DNA from: Pseudomonas sp. TNT3
Lineage (GTDB): Bacteria; Pseudomonadota; Gammaproteobacteria; Pseudomonadales; Pseudomonadaceae
Reading direction: 5' to 3'
NCBI RefSeq assembly: GCF_010095445.2
Contig: NZ_WFGV02000020.1
Location: 33,742 to 97,741, forward strand
DNA length: 64,000 bases
Both the position numbers and the translations under genes were made by a program. This document shows positions 9,294 through 17,247 of the stretch, in pieces. How positions within the stretch are numbered: position 1 is the stretch's first letter; each line of letters starts with the position of its first letter. The notes under the pieces are model-generated. The model saw only the letters and a list, made by a program, of their open reading frames with translations. It did not search any database and was not told the DNA's origin.

Positions 9294-10645
9294 TGGCCAA
9301 GCACGAGAGAGGTCTGCGTTTCCAGCCGACTGGCGGCAGCAAGGCCCCACAAATCCCGACCGGCAAAAAGCAGCGCCTGACCATCGAGCGCCTGGCTAAT
9401 GACGGTCGCGGTATCGCATTTTTCGAAGGTCGCACCTGGTTCGTCATCGGCGCACTGGCCGGTGAGGAAGTTGAAGCGCGCGTGCTGGGTGCCCACGGCA
9501 AAGTGGTCGAAGCACGCACCGAACGGGTTTTTCAAACCAGCGAACTGCGTCGTCCTGCTCCCTGCCCGCATGCCGGTCGCTGCGGCGGTTGCAGCGTGCA
9601 GCATCTGCCTCACGATGAACAACTCGCCCTGAAACAGCGCATGCTCGCCGAGCAATTATTGAAGGTTGCCGGTGTCGAACCTCAAGAGTGGGCAGCGCCG
9701 TTGAGCGGTCCGGAATTCGGTTACCGTCGTCGCGCCCGCGTGGCGGTGCGATGGGACATGAAGGCGAAAAAACTTGAAGTCGGTTTCCGTGCGGCTGGCA
9801 GTCAGGACATCGTTGCGATCAACGAATGCCCGGTGCTGGTACAGCCTTTGCAACCGATCATGAACCGCTTGCCGGAAATGCTGCGGCGACTGAGCAAGCC
9901 ACAGGCGCTCGGGCATGTGGAGTTGTTTAGCGGCACGAAGCTGGCGGTTCTGCTGCGGCACATGGCGCCGTTGTCCGACGCCGACATGACCATTCTCAAG
10001 GATTTCTGCGCTTTTCACGAAGCCCAGTTGTGGCTTCACGGTGAAGGCGAGCCTTACCCGGTCGAGGCTGATCAAGTCCTGGGCTATCGTCTTGAACAGT
10101 GGGATCTGGATCTGGCGTATCGGCCGGGGGACTTCATCCAGGTCAACGCGGCTGTCAACGAGGCCATGGTCGCCCAGGCGCTGAGTTGGCTTGAGCCGAA
10201 AGCAAATGAACGCGTTCTTGACCTGTTCTGTGGCTTGGGCAATTTTGCCTTGCCCTTGGCCAAGGCTGTCCGTGAAGTGGTGGCGGTAGAAGGTGTGCAG
10301 ACGATGGTCGAGCGGGCAGCCGCCAACGCTGCCAGCAACAATCTGCATAACACTCGTTTTTTTCAGGCCGATTTATCCCAGCCTTTGACCGATGCCGAGT
10401 GGGCGGTCGAAGGCTTTTGTGCGGTACTCTTGGACCCACCGCGTGACGGTGCTTTTGAGGTTGTGCGCAAGCTCAAGTCCCTGGGCGCCGAGCGATTGGT
10501 ATATGTATCGTGCAACCCGGCAACGCTGGCGCGCGATACGGTCGAATTGATCAAGCAGGGCTACCGGTTAAAACGTGCCGGGATTCTCGATATGTTTCCT
10601 CAGACGGCACATGTCGAGGCCATGGCGTTATTTGAAGCGAGCTAG
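9293..10645 (+). CDS. rlmD: 23S rRNA (uracil-1939-C5)-methyltransferase
   Basis: The 450-residue protein begins with a TRAM RNA-binding domain (about 20-80), followed by an iron-sulfur cluster site with [10 protein letters not shown] and a further Cys near the middle (NECPVL). The SAM-binding motif is [13 protein letters not shown], and the catalytic cysteine lies in the motif [11 protein letters not shown]. This is the RumA/RlmD family, which methylates U1939 of 23S rRNA. TGATG overlap with cysM indicates translational coupling, although the two functions are unrelated. Confidence 0.95.
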   Translation: MAKHERGLRFQPTGGSKAPQIPTGKKQRLTIERLANDGRGIAFFEGRTWFVIGALAGEEVEARVLGAHGKVVEARTERVFQTSELRRPAPCPHAGRCGGCSVQHLPHDEQLALKQRMLAEQLLKVAGVEPQEWAAPLSGPEFGYRRRARVAVRWDMKAKKLEVGFRAAGSQDIVAINECPVLVQPLQPIMNRLPEMLRRLSKPQALGHVELFSGTKLAVLLRHMAPLSDADMTILKDFCAFHEAQLWLHGEGEPYPVEADQVLGYRLEQWDLDLAYRPGDFIQVNAAVNEAMVAQALSWLEPKANERVLDLFCGLGNFALPLAKAVREVVAVEGVQTMVERAAANAASNNLHNTRFFQADLSQPLTDAEWAVEGFCAVLLDPPRDGAFEVVRKLKSLGAERLVYVSCNPATLARDTVELIKQGYRLKRAGILDMFPQTAHVEAMALFEAS

Positions 10646-10766
10646 GATGCTCGTCTGGTCCGACTGGTCCGCCCGTGTAGCCGCGCACCTGCCCCGACGC
10701 GGGCGCGCGGGCAACGAAGGTCAGCGATTGACGCATTGAATCTGCGTCGTAGGGAAGGTAAGCAAG

Positions 10767-13010
10767 ATGGTACAGGTGAGAGCACACCAGCCGATCAACA
10801 CCGACGGCAGTATCAATCTCGAGGCTTGGCTCGATCATGCGGTCAGTGTCGATCTGGCACTGGATCGCGAAGCCTTGAAAGAAGCGTGCGAGTTCGCCCG
10901 CGCGTCTGAACAACAGGCCAATGCGGCGAAGAATCTATGGTCCGAAGGGACCTCGAGTTTCCGTACGGGCCTTGAGATCGCCGAGATCCTCGCCGACCTC
11001 AAACTCGACCAGGATTCGTTGGTCGCCGCAATCTTGTACCGCGGCGTGCGCGAAGGCCAGATCCAGTTGCCGGCAGTCAGCCAGCGCTTCGGTCCGGTGG
11101 TCGCCAAACTCATCGACGGCGTTTTGCGCATGGCGGCAATCAGCGCCAGCTTGAGCCCTCGCCAGTCCCTGGTGCTGGGCACTCAAGGCCAGGTGGAAAA
11201 CCTGCGCAAGATGCTCGTGGCGATGGTCGATGACGTGCGTGTCGCGCTGATCAAGCTGGCCGAACGCACCTGCGCGATCCGTGCGGTCAAAACCGCCGAC
11301 GATGAAAAGCGCAACCGTGTGGCCCGTGAAGTCTTCGACATTTATGCGCCCCTGGCTCACCGTCTCGGTATCGGTCACATCAAGTGGGAGCTGGAGGACT
11401 TGTCCTTCCGTTACCTCGAACCCGACCAGTACAAGCAGATCGCCAAGCTGCTCCACGAGCGGCGCCTGGATCGCGAGCGCTTCATCGCCGATGTGATGAA
11501 CCAGCTGAAAGTCGAATTGCAGGCCACCGGGGTCGATGCCGACATCAGCGGCCGGGCCAAACACATCTATTCGATCTGGCGCAAAATGCAGCGCAAGGGT
11601 CTGGAGTTCAGCCAGATCTATGACGTGCGCGCCGTTCGCGTGCTGGTGCCGGAGATGCGCGATTGCTACACCGCGCTGGGCATTGTCCACACCTTGTGGC
11701 GGCACATCCCGAAAGAATTCGATGACTACATCGCCAACCCGAAAGAGAACGGCTACCGCTCATTGCACACGGCGGTAATCGGTCCTGAAGGCAAGGTGCT
11801 GGAAGTGCAGATTCGCACCCACGCCATGCACGAAGAGGCCGAGTTGGGCGTGTGTGCGCACTGGAAGTACAAGGGCACCGACGTCAAATCCGGTTCCAAC
11901 CACTACGAAGAGAAAATCTCGTGGTTGCGTCAGGTACTCGAGTGGCATGAAGAACTGGGTGATATCGGTGGGCTGGCGGAACAGCTGCGTGTCGATATCG
12001 AACCTGACCGGGTCTATATCTTCACCCCGGACGGCCACGCCATCGACTTGCCCAAAGGTGCAACGCCGCTGGACTTCGCGTACCGGGTGCATACCGAAAT
12101 CGGCCACAACTGCCGAGGCGCCAAGATCAACGGGCGCATCGTGCCGCTCAACTACAGCCTGCAGACCGGTGAGCAGGTCGAGATCATCACCAGCAAGCAT
12201 GGCACGCCAAGCCGTGACTGGCTGAACCCTAACCTGGGTTACGTGACCACCTCGCGGGCCCGGGCGAAGATTGTCCACTGGTTCAAATTGCAGGCCCGTG
12301 ACCAGAACGTCGCGGCCGGTAAAACCTTGCTCGAGCGCGAACTCAACCGTCTCGGTCTGCCCGCGGTGGACTTCGACAAGCTGGCTGACAAGGCCAACAT
12401 GAAGACCGCCGAGGACATGTACGCCGCCCTGGGTGCCGGCGATTTGCGTCTGGCGCAGCTGGTCAATCTGGCGCAGCAACTGGTCGAGCCGGAACGTGGC
12501 AATGAACAGCTTGAGCTGATTCCGCGCAAGGCGACGGGTTACAAGCCAGGCAAGCGTGGCGATATCCAGATCCAGGGTGTCGGCAACCTCATGACCCAGA
12601 TGGCGGGCTGCTGCCAGCCGTTGCCGGGGGATGCGATCGTCGGTTACATCACCCAGGGTCGCGGTGTGAGCATTCACCGTCAGGACTGCGCCTCGGTGCT
12701 GCAATTGGGCGGACGCGAGCCAGAGCGCATCATCCAGGTCAGCTGGGGCCCGGTGCCGGTGCTCACCTACCCGGTGGACATCATTATCCGCGCCTATGAC
12801 CGGTCAGGTTTGCTGCGTGACGTTTCGCAGGTGCTGCTCAACGAGCGCATCAACGTACTGGCGGTCAACACCCGCTCGAACAAAGAGGACAACACTGCAC
12901 TGATGTCCCTGACCATCGAGATTCCGGGGCTGGATGCGTTGGGACGGTTGCTGGGGCGCATTTCGCAGTTGCCGAACATCATCGAAACGCGGCGTAACCG
13001 TACGCCGTAA
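10767..13010 (+). CDS. relA: (p)ppGpp synthetase RelA
   Basis: The 747-residue protein has the Rel/Spo layout: a pseudo-hydrolase domain, a synthetase domain, TGS (about 400-460) and a C-terminal ACT domain. The hydrolase HD motif is replaced (LYRGVREGQI instead of a His-Asp pair), and the synthetase carries EFDDYIANPKENGYRS with the EFDD form typical of RelA, so this is the synthetase-only enzyme rather than SpoT. It makes pppGpp/ppGpp from GTP/GDP and ATP when uncharged tRNA occupies the ribosome. AGGGAAGG lies upstream of the ATG at 10767. A REP doublet separates it from mazG. Confidence 0.96.
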   Translation: MVQVRAHQPINTDGSINLEAWLDHAVSVDLALDREALKEACEFARASEQQANAAKNLWSEGTSSFRTGLEIAEILADLKLDQDSLVAAILYRGVREGQIQLPAVSQRFGPVVAKLIDGVLRMAAISASLSPRQSLVLGTQGQVENLRKMLVAMVDDVRVALIKLAERTCAIRAVKTADDEKRNRVAREVFDIYAPLAHRLGIGHIKWELEDLSFRYLEPDQYKQIAKLLHERRLDRERFIADVMNQLKVELQATGVDADISGRAKHIYSIWRKMQRKGLEFSQIYDVRAVRVLVPEMRDCYTALGIVHTLWRHIPKEFDDYIANPKENGYRSLHTAVIGPEGKVLEVQIRTHAMHEEAELGVCAHWKYKGTDVKSGSNHYEEKISWLRQVLEWHEELGDIGGLAEQLRVDIEPDRVYIFTPDGHAIDLPKGATPLDFAYRVHTEIGHNCRGAKINGRIVPLNYSLQTGEQVEIITSKHGTPSRDWLNPNLGYVTTSRARAKIVHWFKLQARDQNVAAGKTLLERELNRLGLPAVDFDKLADKANMKTAEDMYAALGAGDLRLAQLVNLAQQLVEPERGNEQLELIPRKATGYKPGKRGDIQIQGVGNLMTQMAGCCQPLPGDAIVGYITQGRGVSIHRQDCASVLQLGGREPERIIQVSWGPVPVLTYPVDIIIRAYDRSGLLRDVSQVLLNERINVLAVNTRSNKEDNTALMSLTIEIPGLDALGRLLGRISQLPNIIETRRNRTP

Positions 13011-13028
13011 AGCGGCGGTCGGTTTCCA

Positions 13029-13109
13029 CTGTAGGAGCTGCCGCAGGCTGCGATCTTTTGATTTAAAAGATCAAGATCAAAAGATCGCAGCCTGCGGCAG
13101 CTCCTACAG
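13029..13109. repeat. REP doublet with 34-bp perfect arms between relA and mazG
   Basis: Arms 13029-13062 and 13076-13109 are exact reverse complements (CTGTAGGAGCTGCCGCAGG...), with a 13-base loop. A related but imperfect copy is at 33310-33382 and a decayed one at 24280-24345. It could fold into a very strong hairpin in the relA transcript, but no T-run follows, so I do not call it a terminator. Confidence 0.85.
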
Positions 13110-13134
13110 AGATCGGTTCTAACGAGAGAAACTG

Positions 13135-13968
13135 ATGTACAGCCTTGAAGACCTGCTCCACCTGATGAATCGCCTACGCGACCCGCAGTACGGTTGCCCG
13201 TGGGACATCAAGCAAACCTACGCGACCATCGTCCCGCACACCCTTGAAGAAGCCTACGAGGTGGCCGACGCCATCGAGCGCGGTGACTTCGATCACTTGC
13301 AGGGTGAATTGGGGGATTTGCTGTTCCAGGTGGTTTACTACAGCCAGTTGGCTCGGGAAGAAGGGCGCTTCGAGTTCGACGGTGTGGTCGACAGCATCAC
13401 CCGCAAGCTGATTCGTCGTCACCCTCACGTGTTTCCTACCGGGGATCTGTACGCGCCGCTGGATGTTCCGCGCCTGAGCGAAGAACAGGTCAAGCAGCGC
13501 TGGGAAGAGATCAAGGCCCAGGAGCGGGCCGAGCAGTCATCAGCCCCCGAGCAGTTGTCCTTGCTCGACGACGTGCCCGCCGCATTGCCGGCCTTGTCAC
13601 GTTCGGCCAAATTGCAGAAGCGCGCCGGGCAGGTCGGTTTCGACTGGCCGGATGCTTTGCCGGTGCTGGATAAAGTCCGCGAAGAGCTTGATGAAGTGCT
13701 CGAAGCCATGGCCGACAACGACTCGGTAGCCATTGCCGATGAAGTGGGCGACCTGTTGTTTTCCGTGGTCAATCTGGCCCGTCATCTCAAGGTCGACCCG
13801 GAATCCGCACTGCGCGGCGCCAACAACAAGTTTGAAAGACGCTTCCGATTTATCGAACAGGCATTGCGCGACACCCACCGTCCCATGGAAGATTGCACCC
13901 TCGAAGAGTTGGACGCCTTGTGGGGCGAAGCCAAACGTCAGGAAAAGAATTTGCCCAGCTGCGGTTGA
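13135..13968 (+). CDS. mazG: Nucleoside triphosphate pyrophosphohydrolase MazG
   Basis: The 277-residue protein contains two all-alpha MazG domains. The N-terminal copy has LEEAYEVADAI and ELGDLLFQVVYY; the C-terminal copy has EELDEVLEAM and DEVGDLLFSVVNL, together giving the metal-binding E-E-x-x-D pattern. The family hydrolyses NTPs to NMP and pyrophosphate; in E. coli MazG also lowers ppGpp. Its position after relA is conserved in gammaproteobacteria. The ATG at 13135 is preceded by a purine-rich GAGAGAAACTG. Confidence 0.95.
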   Translation: MYSLEDLLHLMNRLRDPQYGCPWDIKQTYATIVPHTLEEAYEVADAIERGDFDHLQGELGDLLFQVVYYSQLAREEGRFEFDGVVDSITRKLIRRHPHVFPTGDLYAPLDVPRLSEEQVKQRWEEIKAQERAEQSSAPEQLSLLDDVPAALPALSRSAKLQKRAGQVGFDWPDALPVLDKVREELDEVLEAMADNDSVAIADEVGDLLFSVVNLARHLKVDPESALRGANNKFERRFRFIEQALRDTHRPMEDCTLEELDALWGEAKRQEKNLPSCG

Positions 13969-13996
13969 GCAGTTGCCTAAGTGAGTATTAAGCACC

Positions 13997-14539
13997 ATGA
14001 GCATTTCCCTTCGCGACCAGTTGCTCAAAGCAGGGCTGGTCAATCAGAAGCAGGCCAAACAGGTCGGCAAAGAGAAGCAGAAACAGCAACGCCTGGCCCA
14101 CAAAGGTCAGATCGAACTCGACGACTCGCAGCAACGTGCCGCCCAGGAAGCGTTGGCTGAAAAGGTCAAGCGCGACCAGGAGTTGAACCGTCAGCAGCAG
14201 GAAAAGGCCGAGGCGAAAGCCCGTGCCGCGCAGATCAAGCAATTGATCGAAGTCTCGCGTCTGCCCAAGCTGACGACTGAGGATTACTACAACTTCGTCG
14301 ACGACAAGAAGGTCAAGCGCATCTCCGTCAACACGCTGATGCGCAACAAGCTCAGCAGCGGTTCGCTGGCAATCGTGCACCATGGCGGCGGTTACGAAGT
14401 GATCCCGCGTGAAGCCGCCTTGAAGATCCAGGAGCGCGATCCACAGCGCATCGTGCAAATGAATGTGCAGACCGAAGAAGTAGCGACCGAAGACGATCCG
14501 TACGCGGCCTATCAGATCCCTGACGATCTGATGTGGTAA
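13997..14539 (+). CDS. DUF2058 (YaiL-like) protein
   Basis: The 180-residue protein starts MSISLRDQLLKAGLVNQKQ, the hallmark of DUF2058 (E. coli YaiL). Residues about 12-85 are a highly charged, Lys/Gln/Glu-rich helix, probably a coiled coil or RNA-binding arm. The C-terminal half, with DYYNFVDDKKVKRI and a GGGYEVIPR turn, is the compact conserved part. The family has been called nucleoprotein/polynucleotide-associated enzyme, but its role is not established. It follows mazG by 28 bases and ends at a clear terminator. Confidence 0.88.
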   Translation: MSISLRDQLLKAGLVNQKQAKQVGKEKQKQQRLAHKGQIELDDSQQRAAQEALAEKVKRDQELNRQQQEKAEAKARAAQIKQLIEVSRLPKLTTEDYYNFVDDKKVKRISVNTLMRNKLSSGSLAIVHHGGGYEVIPREAALKIQERDPQRIVQMNVQTEEVATEDDPYAAYQIPDDLMW

Positions 14540-14558
14540 GGGCTTAAGGCTCCACAAA

Positions 14559-14594
14559 GACAAACCCCGCTCATTGGCGGGGTTTGTCGTTTTC
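14559..14594 (+). terminator. Rho-independent terminator after the DUF2058 gene
   Basis: A 12-bp stem GACAAACCCCGC / GCGGGGTTTGTC with a 6-base loop is followed by GTTTT. It ends the mazG-DUF2058 unit and faces the small convergent gene at 14622-14810. Confidence 0.85.
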
Positions 14595-14621
14595 AATGCT
14601 GTAATTGCATATGAGCAGGTC

Positions 14622-14810
14622 CTAGGCGGACAGTTGTTCACGTTGCTGTTCCAGTGTTTCCAGTTCGCATTTGTAGTTGTGGGCATCGGTCTCGGAATGG
14701 AACATCCCCACGAGCAAGTCTTGTTGGTGCACATCCCAGATACGGATGCCGGCGGCTACGCCTTCATGAGACATATGTGAATCGTCGCGTTCAGTTACTT
14801 TTACAGTCAT
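14622..14810 (-). CDS. Small conserved hypothetical protein (62 aa)
   Basis: The ATG at 14810 is preceded by GGAG at proper distance, and the 62-residue product ends in a Leu/Glu/Gln helix (ETLEQQREQLSA) that could be a short coiled coil. The first half, with GIRIWDVHQQDLLVG, looks like a beta-rich segment. There is no signal peptide. I do not recognise the family. The codon usage and the ribosome site support a real gene despite the short length. Confidence 0.6.
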   Translation of the reverse strand: MTVKVTERDDSHMSHEGVAAGIRIWDVHQQDLLVGMFHSETDAHNYKCELETLEQQREQLSA

Positions 14811-15034
14811 CTGCTAGCTCCAATCTCAGTTACCTGCACCAAGGCATGTGCAGGACTCTGTTATAAGTTTGGATAGCTTGCTAAGTAAACGACCAGATTT
14901 CGTAACGGACAGTTGCAGATTTTGCAAAAGTCCTTCAACCCGCCAAATCCGCGACATTCGGTCGCAGGCCGTTAAGTTTCATGACAAAAGCTTCATGTTG
15001 GCAATGAGCAAAACTGCAGGTCACGCACGATTCT

Positions 15035-15167
15035 TGTAGCAGCTGGCGAAGCCTGCGTTCGGCGACGAAGTCGTCGTAAAACCAGTCGCCTCCATGAATC
15101 AAGCATACCGCGTGTACCGAATTGACGACGACTTCGTCGCCGAACGCAGGCTTCGCCAGCTGCTACA
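15035..15167. repeat. REP doublet, 43-bp perfect arms (second copy of the 2962 element)
   Basis: Arms 15035-15077 and 15125-15167 are exact reverse complements. The sequence equals the element at 2962-3094 except that GGCGGCGAAGCC is GGCGACGAAGTC here, and both arms carry the matching change. It fills part of the 442-base gap between the 62-residue gene and fabB; the rest of that gap (14811-15034) holds nothing else I can name apart from the promoter region of the small gene. Confidence 0.87.
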
Positions 15168-15194
15168 GGGGCCGTGGCGAATTTATCTGTTTGC

Positions 15195-15227
15195 AAAAAA
15201 AACGCCCCGAACCAGTCGGGGCGTTTT
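15195..15227 (-). terminator. Rho-independent terminator after fabB
   Basis: On the reverse strand the stem AACGCCCCGAC / TTCGGGGCGTT is followed by a run of eight T residues. It lies 26 bases beyond the fabB stop. Confidence 0.92.
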
Positions 15228-15252
15228 CATGTGCGGCGTAGCAGGGCGGGTA

Positions 15253-16473
15253 TTACTTACCGGCCCAGCGCTTCAGTACCAAGGTGGCGTTAGTGCCACC
15301 GAAACCAAAGCTGTTGCTCATCACTGTGTTGATGGTGGCGTCTTCGCGAGTCTTGGTCAGGATTGGCATGTCAGCCACTTCCGGGTCCAGTTCGTCGATG
15401 TTGGCGGAACCCGCCATGAAGTTGCCTTCCATCATCAGCATGCAGTAGATCGCTTCGTGAACGCCGGCGGCGCCCAGGGAGTGACCCGACAGGCTCTTGG
15501 TGGAGCTGATGGCCGGAGCATTGGCACCGAATACTTCACGCACACCTTTCATCTCCGCGACATCGCCGACCGGAGTCGAAGTGCCGTGGGTGTTCAGGTA
15601 GTCGATCGGCGTATCGACGGTGGACATGGCCATCTGCATGCAGCGGATGGCACCTTCGCCGCTTGGAGCGACCATGTCATAGCCGTCGGAGGTCGCGCCG
15701 TAGCCAACGATTTCCGCGTAGATCTTCGCGCCGCGAGCCAGAGCGTGTTCCAGCTCTTCGACAACGACCATGCCGCCACCGCCGGCAATGACGAAACCGT
15801 CACGCTTGGCGTCGTAGGCACGGGAAGCTTTTTCCGGGGTTTCGTTGTACTGGCTGGACAATGCGCCCATGGCGTCGAACAGGAACGACTGGCTCCAATG
15901 CTCTTCTTCACCGCCGCCGGCGAACACGATGTCCTGCTTGCCCATCTGGATCTGTTCCATGGCGTTACCGATGCAGTGAGCACTGGTGGCGCAGGCAGAA
16001 GCGATGGAGTAGTTCAGGCCCTTGATCTTGAACGGCGTGGCCAGGCAAGCGGAAACTGTGCTGCTCATGGTCCGTGTCACACGGTATGGGCCAACGCGTT
16101 TCACGCCTTTCTCGCGCAGGATGTCCAGTGCTTCCATCTGGTTCAGCGTGGAGGCACCACCGGAACCGGCGATCAAGCCAGTGCGCGGGTTGGAGACTTG
16201 CTCATCGGTCAGACCGGAGTCGGTGATGGCGTCTTTCATGGCCAGGTAGGCGTAAGCCGCCGCGTGGCCGACGAAGCGATAGATCTTGCGATCGATCAGC
16301 TCTTCGAGGGGAAGGTCAATGGAGCCGGAAACCTGGCTACGCAGACCCATTTCGGCATATTCCGGGTTGAACCGGATGCCAGGGCGACTTGCACGCAGGT
16401 TAGCGGAGACGGTCTCTTTGTCATTGCCCAGGCACGAAACGATGCCCAGACCAGTGATAACGACGCGGCGCAT
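15253..16473 (-). CDS. fabB: 3-oxoacyl-ACP synthase I
   Basis: The 406-residue condensing enzyme has the catalytic Cys in [11 protein letters not shown] and the two active-site histidines in [11 protein letters not shown] and [13 protein letters not shown], with the C-terminal [10 protein letters not shown] loop. Together with FabA it forms the anaerobic unsaturated fatty acid branch, elongating cis-3-decenoyl-ACP. Only 11 bases separate it from fabA, and a strong terminator follows, so fabAB is a two-gene operon as in P. aeruginosa (PA1610-PA1609). Confidence 0.97.
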   Translation of the reverse strand: MRRVVITGLGIVSCLGNDKETVSANLRASRPGIRFNPEYAEMGLRSQVSGSIDLPLEELIDRKIYRFVGHAAAYAYLAMKDAITDSGLTDEQVSNPRTGLIAGSGGASTLNQMEALDILREKGVKRVGPYRVTRTMSSTVSACLATPFKIKGLNYSIASACATSAHCIGNAMEQIQMGKQDIVFAGGGEEEHWSQSFLFDAMGALSSQYNETPEKASRAYDAKRDGFVIAGGGGMVVVEELEHALARGAKIYAEIVGYGATSDGYDMVAPSGEGAIRCMQMAMSTVDTPIDYLNTHGTSTPVGDVAEMKGVREVFGANAPAISSTKSLSGHSLGAAGVHEAIYCMLMMEGNFMAGSANIDELDPEVADMPILTKTREDATINTVMSNSFGFGGTNATLVLKRWAGK

Positions 16474-16484
16474 GCGGATAACCC

Positions 16485-17000
16485 TTAGAAGTTGTCAGTG
16501 GAGGTGAAAACGCCGACCCGAAGGCCTTCGGCGGTGTAGATCTCGCGGCCGTCGACACTGACCGAACCATCGGCGATGGCCAGGTTCAGCTTGCCCTTCA
16601 GGACGCGTTTAATCTGAATGTTATACGTAACTTTTTTGGCGGTCGGCAGAACCTGACCAAAGAACTTCACTTCGCCCGAACCCAGGGCGCGACCGCGGCC
16701 CGGCAGACCTTGCCAACCGAGGAAGAAGCCGACCAGTTGCCACATGGCATCAAGGCCCAGGCAGCCTGGCATCACCGGATCGCCTTCGAAATGGCAAGCG
16801 AAGAACCACAGGTCCGGGGTGATATCCAGCTCGGCGACCAATTCACCTTTGCCGTACTTGCCGCCTTCTTCGCTGATATGGGTGATGCGATCCACCATCA
16901 GCATGTTCGGGGCGGGCAGTTGCGCGTTACCTGGGCCGAACAGCTCACCGCGACTGCAGCGCAGCAGGTCTTCCCGAGTAAAGGCGTTTTGTTTGGTCAT
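16485..17000 (-). CDS. fabA: 3-hydroxydecanoyl-ACP dehydratase/isomerase
   Basis: The 171-residue protein starts [19 protein letters not shown] and carries the active-site His in [13 protein letters not shown] and Asp in LGLDAMWQL. It dehydrates 3-hydroxydecanoyl-ACP and isomerises the product to the cis-3 isomer, the branch point of unsaturated fatty acid synthesis. AGGAGCTC lies upstream of the ATG at 17000. In P. aeruginosa fabAB is repressed by DesT; a partial palindrome upstream (17134-17147) is the only candidate operator I can see. Confidence 0.97.
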   Translation of the reverse strand: MTKQNAFTREDLLRCSRGELFGPGNAQLPAPNMLMVDRITHISEEGGKYGKGELVAELDITPDLWFFACHFEGDPVMPGCLGLDAMWQLVGFFLGWQGLPGRGRALGSGEVKFFGQVLPTAKKVTYNIQIKRVLKGKLNLAIADGSVSVDGREIYTAEGLRVGVFTSTDNF

Positions 17001-17133
17001 GCGAGCTCCTCAATAATCCCATGCGGCAGGTGGGGCGAATCTTCCCGGCCGATCGAAGCGTTCATGCCTCGAATCAGCAGCCTACTCATAGACTATTGCG
17101 TTGTGGTGAAAGTCACAGCGCCAAGGACATGAA

Positions 17134-17147
17134 TGTACACTTGTGCA
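17134..17147. promoter_or_regulatory. Partial palindrome in the fabA upstream region (possible operator)
   Basis: On the reverse strand TGCACAAGTGTACA shows the arms TG-ACA / TGT-CA about 130 bases before the fabA start. Spacing and symmetry resemble a TetR-type operator, but I cannot match it to a known DesT site. The rest of 17001-17247 shows no other clear signal. Confidence 0.25.
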
Positions 17148-17247
17148 CTGAAATTATTTTTCAAGCCCCTTTTCGGGCCTGTTCGGGTGCCTAAGACTGC
17201 CGCACTTTCGCCTTTCACGCCAGTCGCAGATGGTCGAAAGGCCTGCA

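Noticed and set aside
15094..16488. Open frame of 464 codons on the plus strand across fabB
   Set aside because: Antisense shadow; starts inside the REP doublet and passes through the fabB terminator.
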